A DNA stretch of 26,534 nt from Bacteroidales bacterium (GTDB lineage Bacteria; Bacteroidota; Bacteroidia; Bacteroidales; Muribaculaceae): positions 33,882 through 60,415 of the forward strand of contig DXYS01000083.1 of NCBI GenBank assembly GCA_019415705.1, given 5' to 3'. The translations under genes were made by a program, and so were the position numbers. Shown here piece by piece: positions 1 to 7,770 of this stretch. Position 1 is the first letter of the stretch; every line of letters starts with the position of its first letter. Under the pieces are notes generated by a model, which saw nothing but the letters and a program-made list of their open reading frames with translations, searched no databases and was not told where the DNA came from.

Positions 1-459
1 GGCCAATGCTGCGGTCGAAACGACGCCGTCGGCCACCTTGACGCGCGGCAGCACATACTGTTTGCTGCCCTGATTTACGGTGAAAGCGAGCTCAAGAGCC
101 GATTTGCTCATGGCGTCCTGATAATCATAGCTGACGGGGACGGTTACCGTGCCGCCGTTCTCATATGAAATTACGGGATTATTGCCGCGCACCTTCTCGC
201 CTTGGAAACGATAAGGCTGCGACGCTACCTCCTGACCGTCGAAAACAAGATAAGGTGTCACTGTGACTTCTGCGTTCTTGACAAAGAATTTTGCAGGGAT
301 ACGGCCGGTAACAGTCGCGGGAACTTTCTCTCCGACGACTTCAAGCGGATTGGGATTTACGCTGAAATAGTCAGATTTGAACTGGCCGAGTTTTTTTCCG
401 CATGACGACAGGGCCAGAGCGGCTCCGACGGTTACGATAAAACAAAGTTTGCGGTTCAT
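1..459 (-). CDS. Conserved lipoprotein, N-terminal part (runs off left edge)
   Basis: The reading frame opens at an ATG at 459 and stays open for 153 codons to the window edge, so the C-terminus is missing. The N-terminus is a lipoprotein signal: a basic start (MNRK), a hydrophobic stretch, then the lipobox LSSC with the acylated Cys near residue 20. The protein is therefore expected on an envelope membrane facing the periplasm or surface. After the Cys it reads as beta-rich sequence (YFSVNPNPLEVVGEKV and onward), resembling an N-terminal domain of larger Bacteroidales lipoproteins that can carry TPR or OmpA-like parts further on; that comparison is from memory and those parts are not in this window. 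A TAnnTTTG promoter element lies about 90 nt upstream. It is transcribed away from speA. Function unknown. Confidence 0.75.
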   Translation of the reverse strand, partial: MNRKLCFIVTVGAALALSSCGKKLGQFKSDYFSVNPNPLEVVGEKVPATVTGRIPAKFFVKNAEVTVTPYLVFDGQEVASQPYRFQGEKVRGNNPVISYENGGTVTVPVSYDYQDAMSKSALELAFTVNQGSKQYVLPRVKVADGVVSTAALA

Positions 460-545
460 GATAATTTTAAGTTTATAGGATGAATATATTCAGACTTTTG
501 ATTAGTCAGCGGCAGACACCGCGAGGGCGCCGCTCATACTTGGTG

Positions 546-553
546 CAAAGATA
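546..553 (-). promoter_or_regulatory. Candidate -7 promoter element for the lipoprotein gene
   Basis: Read on the minus strand this is TATCTTTG, an exact match to the Bacteroidetes -7 consensus TAnnTTTG, 86 nt upstream of the lipoprotein ATG. A TTTC 18 nt further upstream is a weak -33 candidate. Confidence 0.5.
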
Positions 554-649
554 ACGATTTTTCGGCGCTGTGAAACGGCCTCAGCCTTATTATTTACTTA
601 AATATTCAAAAAAAAACTCCTTCACAAAGTCCGACCGCAAAATAATCAT

Positions 650-657
650 TACTTTTG
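650..657 (+). promoter_or_regulatory. Candidate -7 promoter element for speA-truA
   Basis: TACTTTTG fits TAnnTTTG exactly and lies 74 nt before the speA ATG. No good -33 TTTG is seen at the right distance. With the divergent element at 546-553 this makes the 272-nt gap between the lipoprotein gene and speA a divergent promoter region; I see no gene in it. Confidence 0.45.
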
Positions 658-731
658 TGTCGGTGCGCCCTGCGGCCGCCGAAAAACTCCACTAACAAAA
701 GACACCGTTTTACACCCACCCTACCACCATA

Positions 732-2630
732 ATGAGAAGATGGCGCATCGAAGACAGCGCAGAGCTGTATAACATCAGCGGCTGGGGCCGCAACTATTTT
801 TCGATCAACGACAAAGGACATGTCGTTGTCACCCCTCGTCCCGGCTCGGCATCGGTCGACCTCAAAGACATCATGGACGAGCTGCAGGTGCGCGACATCA
901 CCGCCCCGGTCCTGTTGCGTTTCCCCGACATCCTCGACAACCGCATCGAGAAAATCTCGCGCTGTTTCGCGCAGGCCTCCGAACAGTATGAATACACGGC
1001 CAACAACTACATGATTTACCCCATCAAGGTCAATCAGATGCGTCAGGTCGTTGAGGAAATCGTCAGCTACGGCAAAAAATTCAACATAGGTCTTGAGGCC
1101 GGCTCCAAGCCCGAGCTCCATGCCGTCCTCGCCACTAACATCGCCGAGAACGCGCTCGTCATCTGCAACGGCTACAAGGACGAGAATTATATCGAGCTCG
1201 CCCTGCTCGCCCAGAAGATGGGACGCCGCATATACCTCGTCGTCGAGAAACTCAACGAGCTGCGCCTCATCGCCGACATAGCCCGACGCATAAAAATCCG
1301 CCCCAACATCGGCATACGCATCAAGCTGTCGAGTTCGGGCGCCGGAAAATGGGAGGAAAGTGGAGGCGACCAGTCAAAATTCGGCCTCAACTCTTCGGAA
1401 CTGCTTGAGGCCCTCGACATACTCGAGCGCCGTGACATGAAAGACTGCCTCAAGCTCATCCACTTCCACATCGGCAGCCAGATTACTAAAATCCGCCGCA
1501 TCAAAAACGCGCTCCGCGAGGCCACGCAGTTCTACGTCCAGCTTTCCAAGATGGGCTTTGACATCGACTTCATCGACATAGGCGGAGGACTCGGCGTAGA
1601 CTATGACGGCACACGCTCCAGCTCGTCAGAGAGTTCGATGAACTATTCGATACAGGAGTATGCCAACGACGCCGTGTCGGCCATTGTCGACGCCTGCGTC
1701 AAAAACGACCTCCGACAGCCCAACATAATCACCGAAAGCGGACGCTCGCTCACCGCCCACCACTCCATACTCATCTTTGAGGCCTTAGAGACCGCCCAGC
1801 TCCCCTTGTGGCGCGACAACGAGGAACTCAATCCCGACGCACACGAACTCGCCGTCGAGCTATATGACATCTGGGACAAACTCGACCAGCCGCGCCTCTT
1901 CGAGAGCTGGCACGACGCCCAGCAGATTCGCGAGGAGGCCCTTGACCTGTTCAGTCTCGGCATGCTCGACCTGCGCACACGCGCACAGATCGAAAAACTT
2001 TACTGGTCTATCGCACGCGAAGTCGGCGAGATTGCGGCCTCAATGAAACACGCTCCCGAGGAACTGCGCAAAATCGCCAAGATGGTCCCCGACAAATACT
2101 TCTGCAACTTCTCGCTTTTCCAGTCGCTGCCCGACACATGGGCCATCGACCAGATATTCCCCATAATCCCCATCTCCCGGCTCGACGAGAAACCCACGCG
2201 CACATGCACCATACAGGACATCACATGTGATTCAGACGGCAAGATTGCCAACTTCATCACAGCCCACGGCACATCATCGGCCCTGCCTATCCACACAATC
2301 AAGGCCGGCGAGCACTACTATCTCGGCGTCTTCCTCGTCGGAGCTTATCAGGAGATACTCGGCGACATGCACAACCTCTTCGGCGACACCAACGCCGTCC
2401 ACATCAACGTCTACAAAGACCATTACGAAATAGAGCAGATTATCGACGGCGAGACAGTCGCCGAGGTGCTCGACTACGTGCAGTTCTCGCCCAAGAAACT
2501 CGCCCGTAATGTCGAGGCATGGGTCACCGCCTCAATGAAAGCCGGCACAATCTCGCCCGAGGAGGGCCGCGACTTCCTGAGCACATACCGCTCCGGCCTC
2601 TACGGCTACACATATCTCGAACGCGACTGA
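732..2630 (+). CDS. speA: Biosynthetic arginine decarboxylase
   Basis: Converts arginine to agmatine, the first step of the agmatine route to putrescine and spermidine, in the cytoplasm. The 632-residue length is normal for the biosynthetic (fold III, alanine-racemase-like) enzyme. The PLP-binding lysine is K99 in YPIKVNQ. The barrel motifs HFHIGSQ (244-250), GGGLGVDYDG (284-293) and ESGRS (335-339) are present. The C-terminal beta domain holds CDSDG (499-503), whose Cys and Asp belong to the active site at the dimer interface in this family. The start MRRWRIEDSAELYNI matches the usual N-terminus, where a WxxxxSxxLY pattern is conserved. truA follows 11 nt after the stop, so the two are probably cotranscribed. 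No missing residues or frameshifts were seen. Confidence 0.97.
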   Translation: MRRWRIEDSAELYNISGWGRNYFSINDKGHVVVTPRPGSASVDLKDIMDELQVRDITAPVLLRFPDILDNRIEKISRCFAQASEQYEYTANNYMIYPIKVNQMRQVVEEIVSYGKKFNIGLEAGSKPELHAVLATNIAENALVICNGYKDENYIELALLAQKMGRRIYLVVEKLNELRLIADIARRIKIRPNIGIRIKLSSSGAGKWEESGGDQSKFGLNSSELLEALDILERRDMKDCLKLIHFHIGSQITKIRRIKNALREATQFYVQLSKMGFDIDFIDIGGGLGVDYDGTRSSSSESSMNYSIQEYANDAVSAIVDACVKNDLRQPNIITESGRSLTAHHSILIFEALETAQLPLWRDNEELNPDAHELAVELYDIWDKLDQPRLFESWHDAQQIREEALDLFSLGMLDLRTRAQIEKLYWSIAREVGEIAASMKHAPEELRKIAKMVPDKYFCNFSLFQSLPDTWAIDQIFPIIPISRLDEKPTRTCTIQDITCDSDGKIANFITAHGTSSALPIHTIKAGEHYYLGVFLVGAYQEILGDMHNLFGDTNAVHINVYKDHYEIEQIIDGETVAEVLDYVQFSPKKLARNVEAWVTASMKAGTISPEEGRDFLSTYRSGLYGYTYLERD

Positions 2631-2641
2631 CCCCCACGGCC

Positions 2642-3400
2642 ATGGCGCGCTACTTCATCCGTCTCGCCTATCGCGGCGCACCCTATCACGGCTGGCAGTC
2701 ACAGCCCAACGCCGTCACCGTCCAGTCAGTCATCGAGCAAGCCCTCACCCGACTGACGCGTCGCGACGCCGTTGCTGTCACCGGAGCCGGACGCACCGAC
2801 ACCGGCGTCAACGCCTCGATGATGTATGCCCATGTCGACCTCGACCCCGACGGCCCCGTCGCCGACCCGACGCGATTCGTGCGCTCGCTCAACTCCATGC
2901 TCGGCCCCGACATAGCCATCCACGCCGTCACACGCGTAGCCGACGACGCCCACGCACGCTTCGACGCCACATCACGCACCTACCACTACTACGCCCACAC
3001 CGTCAAGTCGCCCTTCGCCTACCCCCTGTCGTGGCAGGCACCCACGACGCTCGACTTCGACGCCATGAACAGCGCCGCCGCCCTGCTCATCGGCCGCCGC
3101 GACTTCACCTCATTCTCAAAACTCCACACCGACGTCAAAACCAACATCTGCGACCTGCGCCGCGCCGTCTGGCAAGACCTCGGCGACGGACGCTACCGCT
3201 TCGTCATCACGGCCGACCGTTTCCTGCGCAACATGGTCCGTGCAATCGTCGGGACACTCGTCGACGTCGGACGGCACAAAATTTCACCCGCCGAAATCAC
3301 CGCCATCATCGATCGGCTTGACCGCTCCGCGGCCGGTACATCGATGCCCGCCCACGCCCTCTTTCTGAGCGAAGTCACCTACCCTTATCCCCTCCTCTGA
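2642..3400 (+). CDS. truA: tRNA pseudouridine(38-40) synthase
   Basis: Isomerises uridines at positions 38-40 of the tRNA anticodon arm to pseudouridine. The catalytic aspartate is D53 in GAGRTDTGVNA, the hallmark of the TruA family; the fold opens with RYFIRLAYRGAPYHGWQ and the second half contains FLRNMVRAIVGTLVDVG, both typical. The frame is open further upstream to 2519, inside speA, but the ATG at 2642 gives the conserved N-terminus and a normal length of 252 residues, so that start is chosen. It sits 11 nt after speA, consistent with one transcript. The 3' end is followed by a 150-nt gap with the acpP promoter. Confidence 0.95.
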   Translation: MARYFIRLAYRGAPYHGWQSQPNAVTVQSVIEQALTRLTRRDAVAVTGAGRTDTGVNASMMYAHVDLDPDGPVADPTRFVRSLNSMLGPDIAIHAVTRVADDAHARFDATSRTYHYYAHTVKSPFAYPLSWQAPTTLDFDAMNSAAALLIGRRDFTSFSKLHTDVKTNICDLRRAVWQDLGDGRYRFVITADRFLRNMVRAIVGTLVDVGRHKISPAEITAIIDRLDRSAAGTSMPAHALFLSEVTYPYPLL

Positions 3401-3502
3401 CACCGCACTCCGCAGCGCCGCCTGCTGCGCCCCGTTAACATGTATTTGCGCTGTAAATATTAAAAAATTAGCGATTTATTTCTTTATTCAAATAAAAATC
3501 AC

Positions 3503-3510
3503 TTACTTTG
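3503..3510 (+). promoter_or_regulatory. Candidate -7 promoter element for acpP-fabF
   Basis: TTACTTTG is one base off TAnnTTTG and is followed by GCA, a common context in Bacteroidetes promoters. It lies 40 nt before the acpP ATG in an AT-rich stretch (about 3450-3550) that contrasts with the GC-rich genes on either side. Confidence 0.45.
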
Positions 3511-3550
3511 CACCGCAAAATCGAATTTTAATCATTAAATTTAAAGTATT

Positions 3551-3787
3551 ATGTCAGAAATTGCAGATCGCGTAAAAGCAATCATCGTTGACAAACTCAG
3601 CGTAGATGAAAACAAAGTAACTCCCGAAGCATCTTTCACAACCGACCTCGGCGCAGACTCTCTCGACACCGTTGAACTCATCATGGAGTTCGAAAAAGAA
3701 TTCGGCATCCAGATTCCCGACGATCAGGCTGAGAAAATCGCCACTGTAGGTGCTGCCATCGACTTCATCGAGGCTGCCAAGAAATAA
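3551..3787 (+). CDS. acpP: Acyl carrier protein
   Basis: Carries the growing acyl chain in type II fatty acid synthesis. The protein has 78 residues, is acidic, and contains the phosphopantetheine attachment site S37 in GADSLDTVELI. The whole chain reads as a canonical ACP four-helix bundle (start SEIADRVKAIIVDKL, end AAIDFIEAAKK). It is followed after 88 nt by fabF, the usual Bacteroidales order. Its codons are less GC-rich than speA and truA, as often seen for very highly expressed genes. It has its own upstream promoter candidate, so it is likely the first gene of an acpP-fabF transcript. Confidence 0.98.
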   Translation: MSEIADRVKAIIVDKLSVDENKVTPEASFTTDLGADSLDTVELIMEFEKEFGIQIPDDQAEKIATVGAAIDFIEAAKK

Positions 3788-3790
3788 TCG

Positions 3791-3844
3791 GATTATCTTA
3801 ACTGCACAAAGCCTCTCTCCCCTCCTGTCTTCTCTAAGATAATC
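3791..3844. repeat. 10-bp inverted repeat in the acpP-fabF gap
   Basis: GATTATCTTA (3791-3800) and TAAGATAATC (3835-3844) are perfect inverted repeats separated by 34 nt. They start just after the acpP stop and end 31 nt before the fabF start. In RNA they could form a stem that partly terminates or is processed, letting acpP be expressed above fabF. That role is inference. Confidence 0.5.
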
Positions 3845-3875
3845 AATCAATTATCGCAATCCCCAATTTTATTAA

Positions 3876-5141
3876 ATGGAATTAAAAAGAGTTGTTGTAA
3901 CCGGCCTTGGCGCTATTTCGCCCATCGGCAACGATGTTGCCACTACTTGGGCCAACGCCCTTGACGGCAAAAGCGGCGCCGGACCCATTACTCACTTTGA
4001 CGCATCGCTTTTCAAGACACAGTTTGCCTGTGAAGTCAAAGACTTTGACCCTGCGGCTCACTTCGACCGCAAAAAAATGCGTCAGCTCGACCTTTACGCA
4101 CAGTACGCAATCGTTGCTGCGCGTCAGGCTGTCGAAGACGCCGGTCTCGAAAAAGAAGGCGCCGTCAACAAAGACCGTGTCGGCGTTATTGTCGCTGCCG
4201 GCATCGGCGGACTCCACACCTTTGAGGAAGAAGCCGGATATTATGCCCTCAACAAAGAGAACGGTCCGAAATACAACCCATTCTTCATTCCCAAAATGAT
4301 TGCCGACATCGCTTCGGGACACATCTCGATGGAATACGGCTATCATGGCCCCAATTTTGGCACTGTTTCGGCTTGCGCCTCTTCTAACAATGCCATTATC
4401 GATGCCTTTAACCTCATCCGTCTCGGTAAAGCCGACGCTATTGTCACCGGTGGCGCCGAAGCTGCCATATATCCGGCCGGTGTGGGCGGTTTCAACTCGA
4501 TGCATGCCCTCTCGACCCGTAACGACAGCCCCGAGACTGCCTCTCGTCCGTTCAGCAAATCACGCGACGGCTTTGTTATGGGTGAAGGCTCGGCTGTCCT
4601 TGTGCTCGAGGAATTAGAACACGCTTTGGCGCGCGGCGCAAAAATCTATGCCGAAGTCGCCGGCGGAGGCATGTCAGCAGATGCACATCACCTGACTGCC
4701 ACTCATCCCGAAGGTCTCGGCGCAAAACTCGCCATGACCAACGCTCTTGACGACGCAGGCATGAAGCCCGAAGACATTGACTACATCAACGTCCACGGCA
4801 CATCGACTCCCGTCGGTGACATCTCTGAGGTCAAGGCCATAATTGATGTGTTCGGCGAACACGCCTATAAACTCAACATCTCATCGACCAAATCGATGAC
4901 AGGACACCTCCTCGGCGCTACCGGCGCTCTCGAGGCCATGTTCTCAATCAAAGCCGTTCAGGAAGACATTGTCCCCCCGACAATCAACCACATGCCCGAC
5001 GACCTTGACGAAAATATCGATTATAACCTCAATTTCACTTTTGACCGCGCTGAGAAACGCCCCGTGCGTGCCGCCCTCTCCAACGCCTTTGGTTTCGGTG
5101 GTCACAACGCCACAGTCATCGTCAAGAAATTCGAGAAATAA
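3876..5141 (+). CDS. fabF: Beta-ketoacyl-ACP synthase II
   Basis: Condenses malonyl-ACP with acyl-ACP in fatty acid elongation, in the cytoplasm with AcpP as substrate carrier. The Cys-His-His triad of elongating KAS enzymes is present: C167 in VSACASSNNAI, H308 in NVHGTSTPVGD and H344 in STKSMTGHLLGATGALE, with the conserved K339 just before. The glycine-rich C-terminus FGFGGHNATVIVKK is also typical. The length of 421 is normal. The start MELKRVVVTGLGAISPIG is standard. It follows acpP. The next gene is not rnc (ribonuclease III), which as I recall often follows fabF in Bacteroides; instead a strong hairpin ends the unit. Confidence 0.97.
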   Translation: MELKRVVVTGLGAISPIGNDVATTWANALDGKSGAGPITHFDASLFKTQFACEVKDFDPAAHFDRKKMRQLDLYAQYAIVAARQAVEDAGLEKEGAVNKDRVGVIVAAGIGGLHTFEEEAGYYALNKENGPKYNPFFIPKMIADIASGHISMEYGYHGPNFGTVSACASSNNAIIDAFNLIRLGKADAIVTGGAEAAIYPAGVGGFNSMHALSTRNDSPETASRPFSKSRDGFVMGEGSAVLVLEELEHALARGAKIYAEVAGGGMSADAHHLTATHPEGLGAKLAMTNALDDAGMKPEDIDYINVHGTSTPVGDISEVKAIIDVFGEHAYKLNISSTKSMTGHLLGATGALEAMFSIKAVQEDIVPPTINHMPDDLDENIDYNLNFTFDRAEKRPVRAALSNAFGFGGHNATVIVKKFEK

Positions 5142-5160
5142 ACACGATAACCGATTTAAC

Positions 5161-5199
5161 CACAAGCGGCTGTGTCAATCCTTGACACAGCCGCTTGTG
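5161..5199. terminator. Perfect 18-bp hairpin after fabF
   Basis: An 18-nt arm (5161-5178) is exactly inverted at 5182-5199 with a 3-nt loop (TCC), starting 19 nt after the fabF stop. The stem is GC-containing (AAGCGGCTGTGTC) and is followed by TTATATAAT, an AT-rich but not poly-T tail. Best read as a factor-independent terminator for acpP-fabF and possibly a bidirectional barrier toward the converging SDR operon. Confidence 0.8.
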
Positions 5200-5250
5200 T
5201 TATATAATAGTGCGAGACTAAGGAGCTGGATATCAGCACAAAAAGCAGGA

Positions 5251-5506
5251 ACGTGCCTTTGGCACGTATAATTTGGCTACCCGTGGAAAACTCGTCCGCT
5301 TTAGCGGTCGGAGCCGCATCGCGGCGAGAGCATCTGAGGCCACGGTAAGCAGGCTGTAGGCCTGCGCAACCGTGGAACAAAGTCCATTCCCATAATATAG
5401 CGTGCTGTAGGCACGCCGCTTATACAAAACCCGCGGCACACCTACAGCGTACTATAATTTTATTGTATCCTAACGGAGCTTGACTTTGTTACCCCTGCTT
5501 CGCAGG
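5251..5506. repeat. Cluster of short palindromes between fabF and the SDR gene
   Basis: The 347-nt gap between fabF and the SDR gene holds no credible gene. After the fabF hairpin it contains a run of small palindromes: ACGTGCC-TTT-GGCACGT (5251-5267), CCGC-TTTA-GCGG (5296-5307), GCCGC-ATC-GCGGC (5313-5325), a nested hairpin with outer arms CCACGGT/ACCGTGG (5340-5346, 5369-5375) around GCAGGC-TGTAG-GCCTGC (5349-5365), GCGTGC-TGTAG-GCACGC (5400-5416) and CCTGC-TTC-GCAGG (5494-5506). The loop element CTGTAGG occurs at 5354-5360 and 5405-5411 and inverted at 5441-5447, with AT-rich flanks that also pair imperfectly (about 5390-5411 against 5441-5462). This looks like a REP-like or small non-autonomous intergenic repeat. 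The last palindrome lies inside the SDR reading frame. Confidence 0.7.
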
Positions 5507-6244
5507 CCCCATGCTGATTTCGAGGTGGGGCCAGACGAAATTGGGTATCATACGCCACAAGGCCGCCACAACAGCCCAGCGCGAGTCAATCACTGCCACA
5601 CGCCGACGCTCGATTATGGCACGCTCGATGCGCGGTGCGACATAATCGATACTCATAAGCAACGGATAGTTGTGGTTGCCCTCAAGCAATGGTGTGTCGA
5701 CAAATCCGGGGCGGATATCGGTAATGCTGACGTTGACATGCTGGCTGTGGGCAAGCTGGTCGAGAGCCTGCAGGTATGTCCACTGATAGCGTTTTGAGGC
5801 CGAATAGGCCGCGCTGACGCCTAATCCTTTCGTACCGCCCACAGAGGTGATGGCGGCGATGCGGCCGCGGCTGACGTTGGCCGTAGCCTTGAAGTAGCGG
5901 AAAGCGGCGTTCATGATTTTGGTGAAACCCTTGACATTGACGGCCAATGTAGCCTCGTCCTTGCCGAGATTGAGGCCGGGATTATACCACCCCGTGCCTG
6001 CGGCATAAAGCAGTATGTCCATGCCGTCAATGGTCTCGATTAGATCCTCGAATTTGCTGACGGCGTCGTCGGCCGTAACGTCAAACGCCGAGTACTCGAT
6101 GCGGTCAGGATAGAGATCTTTAATCTCTTTGAGGCGTTCCTCGCGTCGGGCGGCGATGCCTACGCGCCAGCCGGCGCGGGCGAAATCCGTGGCTATGCGC
6201 ATACCCATGCCCGATGATGCGCCTATAATGATAATCTTTTTCAT
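5489..6244 (-). CDS. SDR-family short-chain dehydrogenase/reductase
   Basis: A 251-residue classical SDR: the NAD(P)-binding motif GASSGMG (8-14), an AAGTG-type motif (81-85, AAGTG), the active-site S134 and the YxxxK pair Y147/K151 in YSASK, then PGFVDTP. AARREER after the second strand suggests NADP preference, as basic residues there bind the 2' phosphate. The substrate cannot be told. A C-terminal hydrophobic stretch (WAVVAALWRMIPNFVWP) may touch the membrane. It is the last gene of a minus-strand operon, 12 nt after the outer-membrane-type protein gene. Its final residues GPAKQG are encoded by the palindrome at 5494-5506, so the native C-terminus may have been altered by the repeat. Confidence 0.88.
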   Translation of the reverse strand: MKKIIIIGASSGMGMRIATDFARAGWRVGIAARREERLKEIKDLYPDRIEYSAFDVTADDAVSKFEDLIETIDGMDILLYAAGTGWYNPGLNLGKDEATLAVNVKGFTKIMNAAFRYFKATANVSRGRIAAITSVGGTKGLGVSAAYSASKRYQWTYLQALDQLAHSQHVNVSITDIRPGFVDTPLLEGNHNYPLLMSIDYVAPRIERAIIERRRVAVIDSRWAVVAALWRMIPNFVWPHLEISMGPAKQG

Positions 6245-6256
6245 AACGGACGGTTT

Positions 6257-7231
6257 TTATTCGGCCGTCGGCTCGGTCTGTGGCCGGGCGGCGGTCGGCG
6301 GTTCTGTATTTATAACCTTGCCGGAGTCCGCTTTGTTCATACGTTTGAAGGGCAGTGTATAGATTATCGAGAACGAGCTGGTGACGGCGCCTGAGCGGCT
6401 TCCGTAGCCGGGTATGTACCACGGCTCACCGTATTTTGACTTTGACTCGTGTAGAATCTTGTGGTATTTGAACGTCCATCCGGCCGATATCGGTCCCCAC
6501 AGCTTCACCTTGAGGCCGAAAACGACCTCTAACCAGCCTGCCGTGGCGTTCTGCGACGGGATGTCAAACGTGGCCGTCTCATCCCAGTAAGGCACATCGA
6601 CCTTGACGTCTGACAGCGACCATTTGAAAGGCGAGAAGCCATATCTGAGACCGCCGAAAAACTGATAGTCGGGCGTCGAGTTATACAGGAAGTTATAGTC
6701 GCAGCCCAAGCGGAAATAGACACTCATGGGCGAATGATAGACATAGCTGTTGTCGTCGGCGCGATGTTTGGCCTGGCCTAGACCCATCTCGAAGACGGGC
6801 TTGTAACGGTTGTGCAGGCTCAGTTCTATACGGGCGTCGGCCAATCCGTAATCCTGCCCGAAAATGCGCATCACGGGGTCCCAGATATTGAGACCCACCG
6901 ATACAGACTCAAACAGCGGATACTTCATCTTGGGCAGACTAAGCACAGCCGTCGAGTCAATCCAAGTCTCTCCCGTGATAGTGTCAACATAGACTAAATT
7001 GCCGTTCTCGTCGTGATAATGTGTCGAGACCGCGCGCCGCGCGGCGTTGACGCGCGCCGTGTCTGACAGCGTCTCGTTGACCGACTGCGTGACTGTCGAC
7101 GGATTGTCGACGGGTGTCATGCGCCGGCGACGCTCCGATGCCGTCTGCCCGAAACAGTCAGCCGCGGCAAAAAGCACTACGATAACAGCTGCTGCAATCG
7201 CACTCATAATATGTCGTGCCTGCCCTCTCAT
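6257..7231 (-). CDS. Putative outer-membrane beta-barrel-like protein (DUF6048-like)
   Basis: A 324-residue exported protein. The N-terminus has a hydrophobic signal segment (about residues 9-25, ending near DCFGQ). The rest alternates aromatic and polar residues as in small outer-membrane barrels, e.g. LGCDYNFLYNSTPDYQFFGGLRYG and the motif GLNIWDPVMRIFGQDYGLADA. I recall this as the Bacteroidales family DUF6048, paired with a small lipoprotein; that assignment is from memory. The start at 7231 is chosen because its ATG overlaps the stop of the lipoprotein gene as ATGA (7228-7231), implying coupled translation; the Met at residue 9 is an alternative that keeps the signal peptide. Function unknown. 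Confidence 0.7.
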   Translation of the reverse strand: MRGQARHIMSAIAAAVIVVLFAAADCFGQTASERRRRMTPVDNPSTVTQSVNETLSDTARVNAARRAVSTHYHDENGNLVYVDTITGETWIDSTAVLSLPKMKYPLFESVSVGLNIWDPVMRIFGQDYGLADARIELSLHNRYKPVFEMGLGQAKHRADDNSYVYHSPMSVYFRLGCDYNFLYNSTPDYQFFGGLRYGFSPFKWSLSDVKVDVPYWDETATFDIPSQNATAGWLEVVFGLKVKLWGPISAGWTFKYHKILHESKSKYGEPWYIPGYGSRSGAVTSSFSIIYTLPFKRMNKADSGKVINTEPPTAARPQTEPTAE

Positions 7232-7770
7232 AGCTCTTGGTCAGGTTTATTATCGGGATTGTCAGACTCGCCGCGGAAATATATACGGAAATATGCCTTG
7301 TCGATATTGGTTATCAGCGGGTCGACGATGACGACCGAGTCGATAAGATGCTCGGTATAAGCCATCTCGGTGATGCGGTAACGGTATGTCGCGCCACACT
7401 CCTCCGATGCGAAGTAAGGCTCTGTCTGATAATCAAATGTAATAGTATCGTTCAGCTCCGGATAGTTCAGCTCACGCCATTTATAGGCTATGCACCATGC
7501 CGTCTGCGTCTCCGTTGGTCGCATCGGCAGATAAACCTGCGTAATCGAAGGGCCCGGAGCCGAAAGCACGGAGTCACCGGGAGCATCCACGCCGCTGATT
7601 TGCAGTGAGTCAAGCCCGATGGCACGTCCCGTCGCCGAATTATAAAACTCGGCCAATGGCAGTGCGTTGCGATTTTCGGTGCAACCGCTCGAATTGCAGC
7701 CGCCCAAGCCTGCGGCGAGCAACACAGCCGCGACAGCCATAAAGCCTATAATCAAACTCTTATGCTTCAT
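7228..7770 (-). CDS. Small lipoprotein (DUF6452-like)
   Basis: A 180-residue lipoprotein: basic MKHK start, hydrophobic core, lipobox LGGC with Cys25, then NSSGCTENRNALPLAEFY. Further Cys residues (C30, and ones in AWCIAY and EECGATY) could form disulfides in the periplasm. It resembles a Bacteroidales family (DUF6452, from memory) found next to the barrel-like protein encoded immediately downstream. It overlaps the preceding glycosyltransferase stop as ATGA (7767-7770) and the following gene start as ATGA (7228-7231), so all three are translationally coupled. The partnership suggests an envelope complex, but no function is established by the sequence. Confidence 0.72.
   Translation of the reverse strand: MKHKSLIIGFMAVAAVLLAAGLGGCNSSGCTENRNALPLAEFYNSATGRAIGLDSLQISGVDAPGDSVLSAPGPSITQVYLPMRPTETQTAWCIAYKWRELNYPELNDTITFDYQTEPYFASEECGATYRYRITEMAYTEHLIDSVVIVDPLITNIDKAYFRIYFRGESDNPDNKPDQEL

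Noticed and set aside
606..1121. 171-codon open frame on the minus strand over speA
   Set aside because: Antisense to the strongly supported speA, with no motif, signal or family resemblance; such frames are common in GC-rich genes.
5156..5439. Minus-strand frames of 68 and 74 codons over the palindrome cluster
   Set aside because: They only translate the palindromic repeats and the fabF hairpin and show no protein-like composition.
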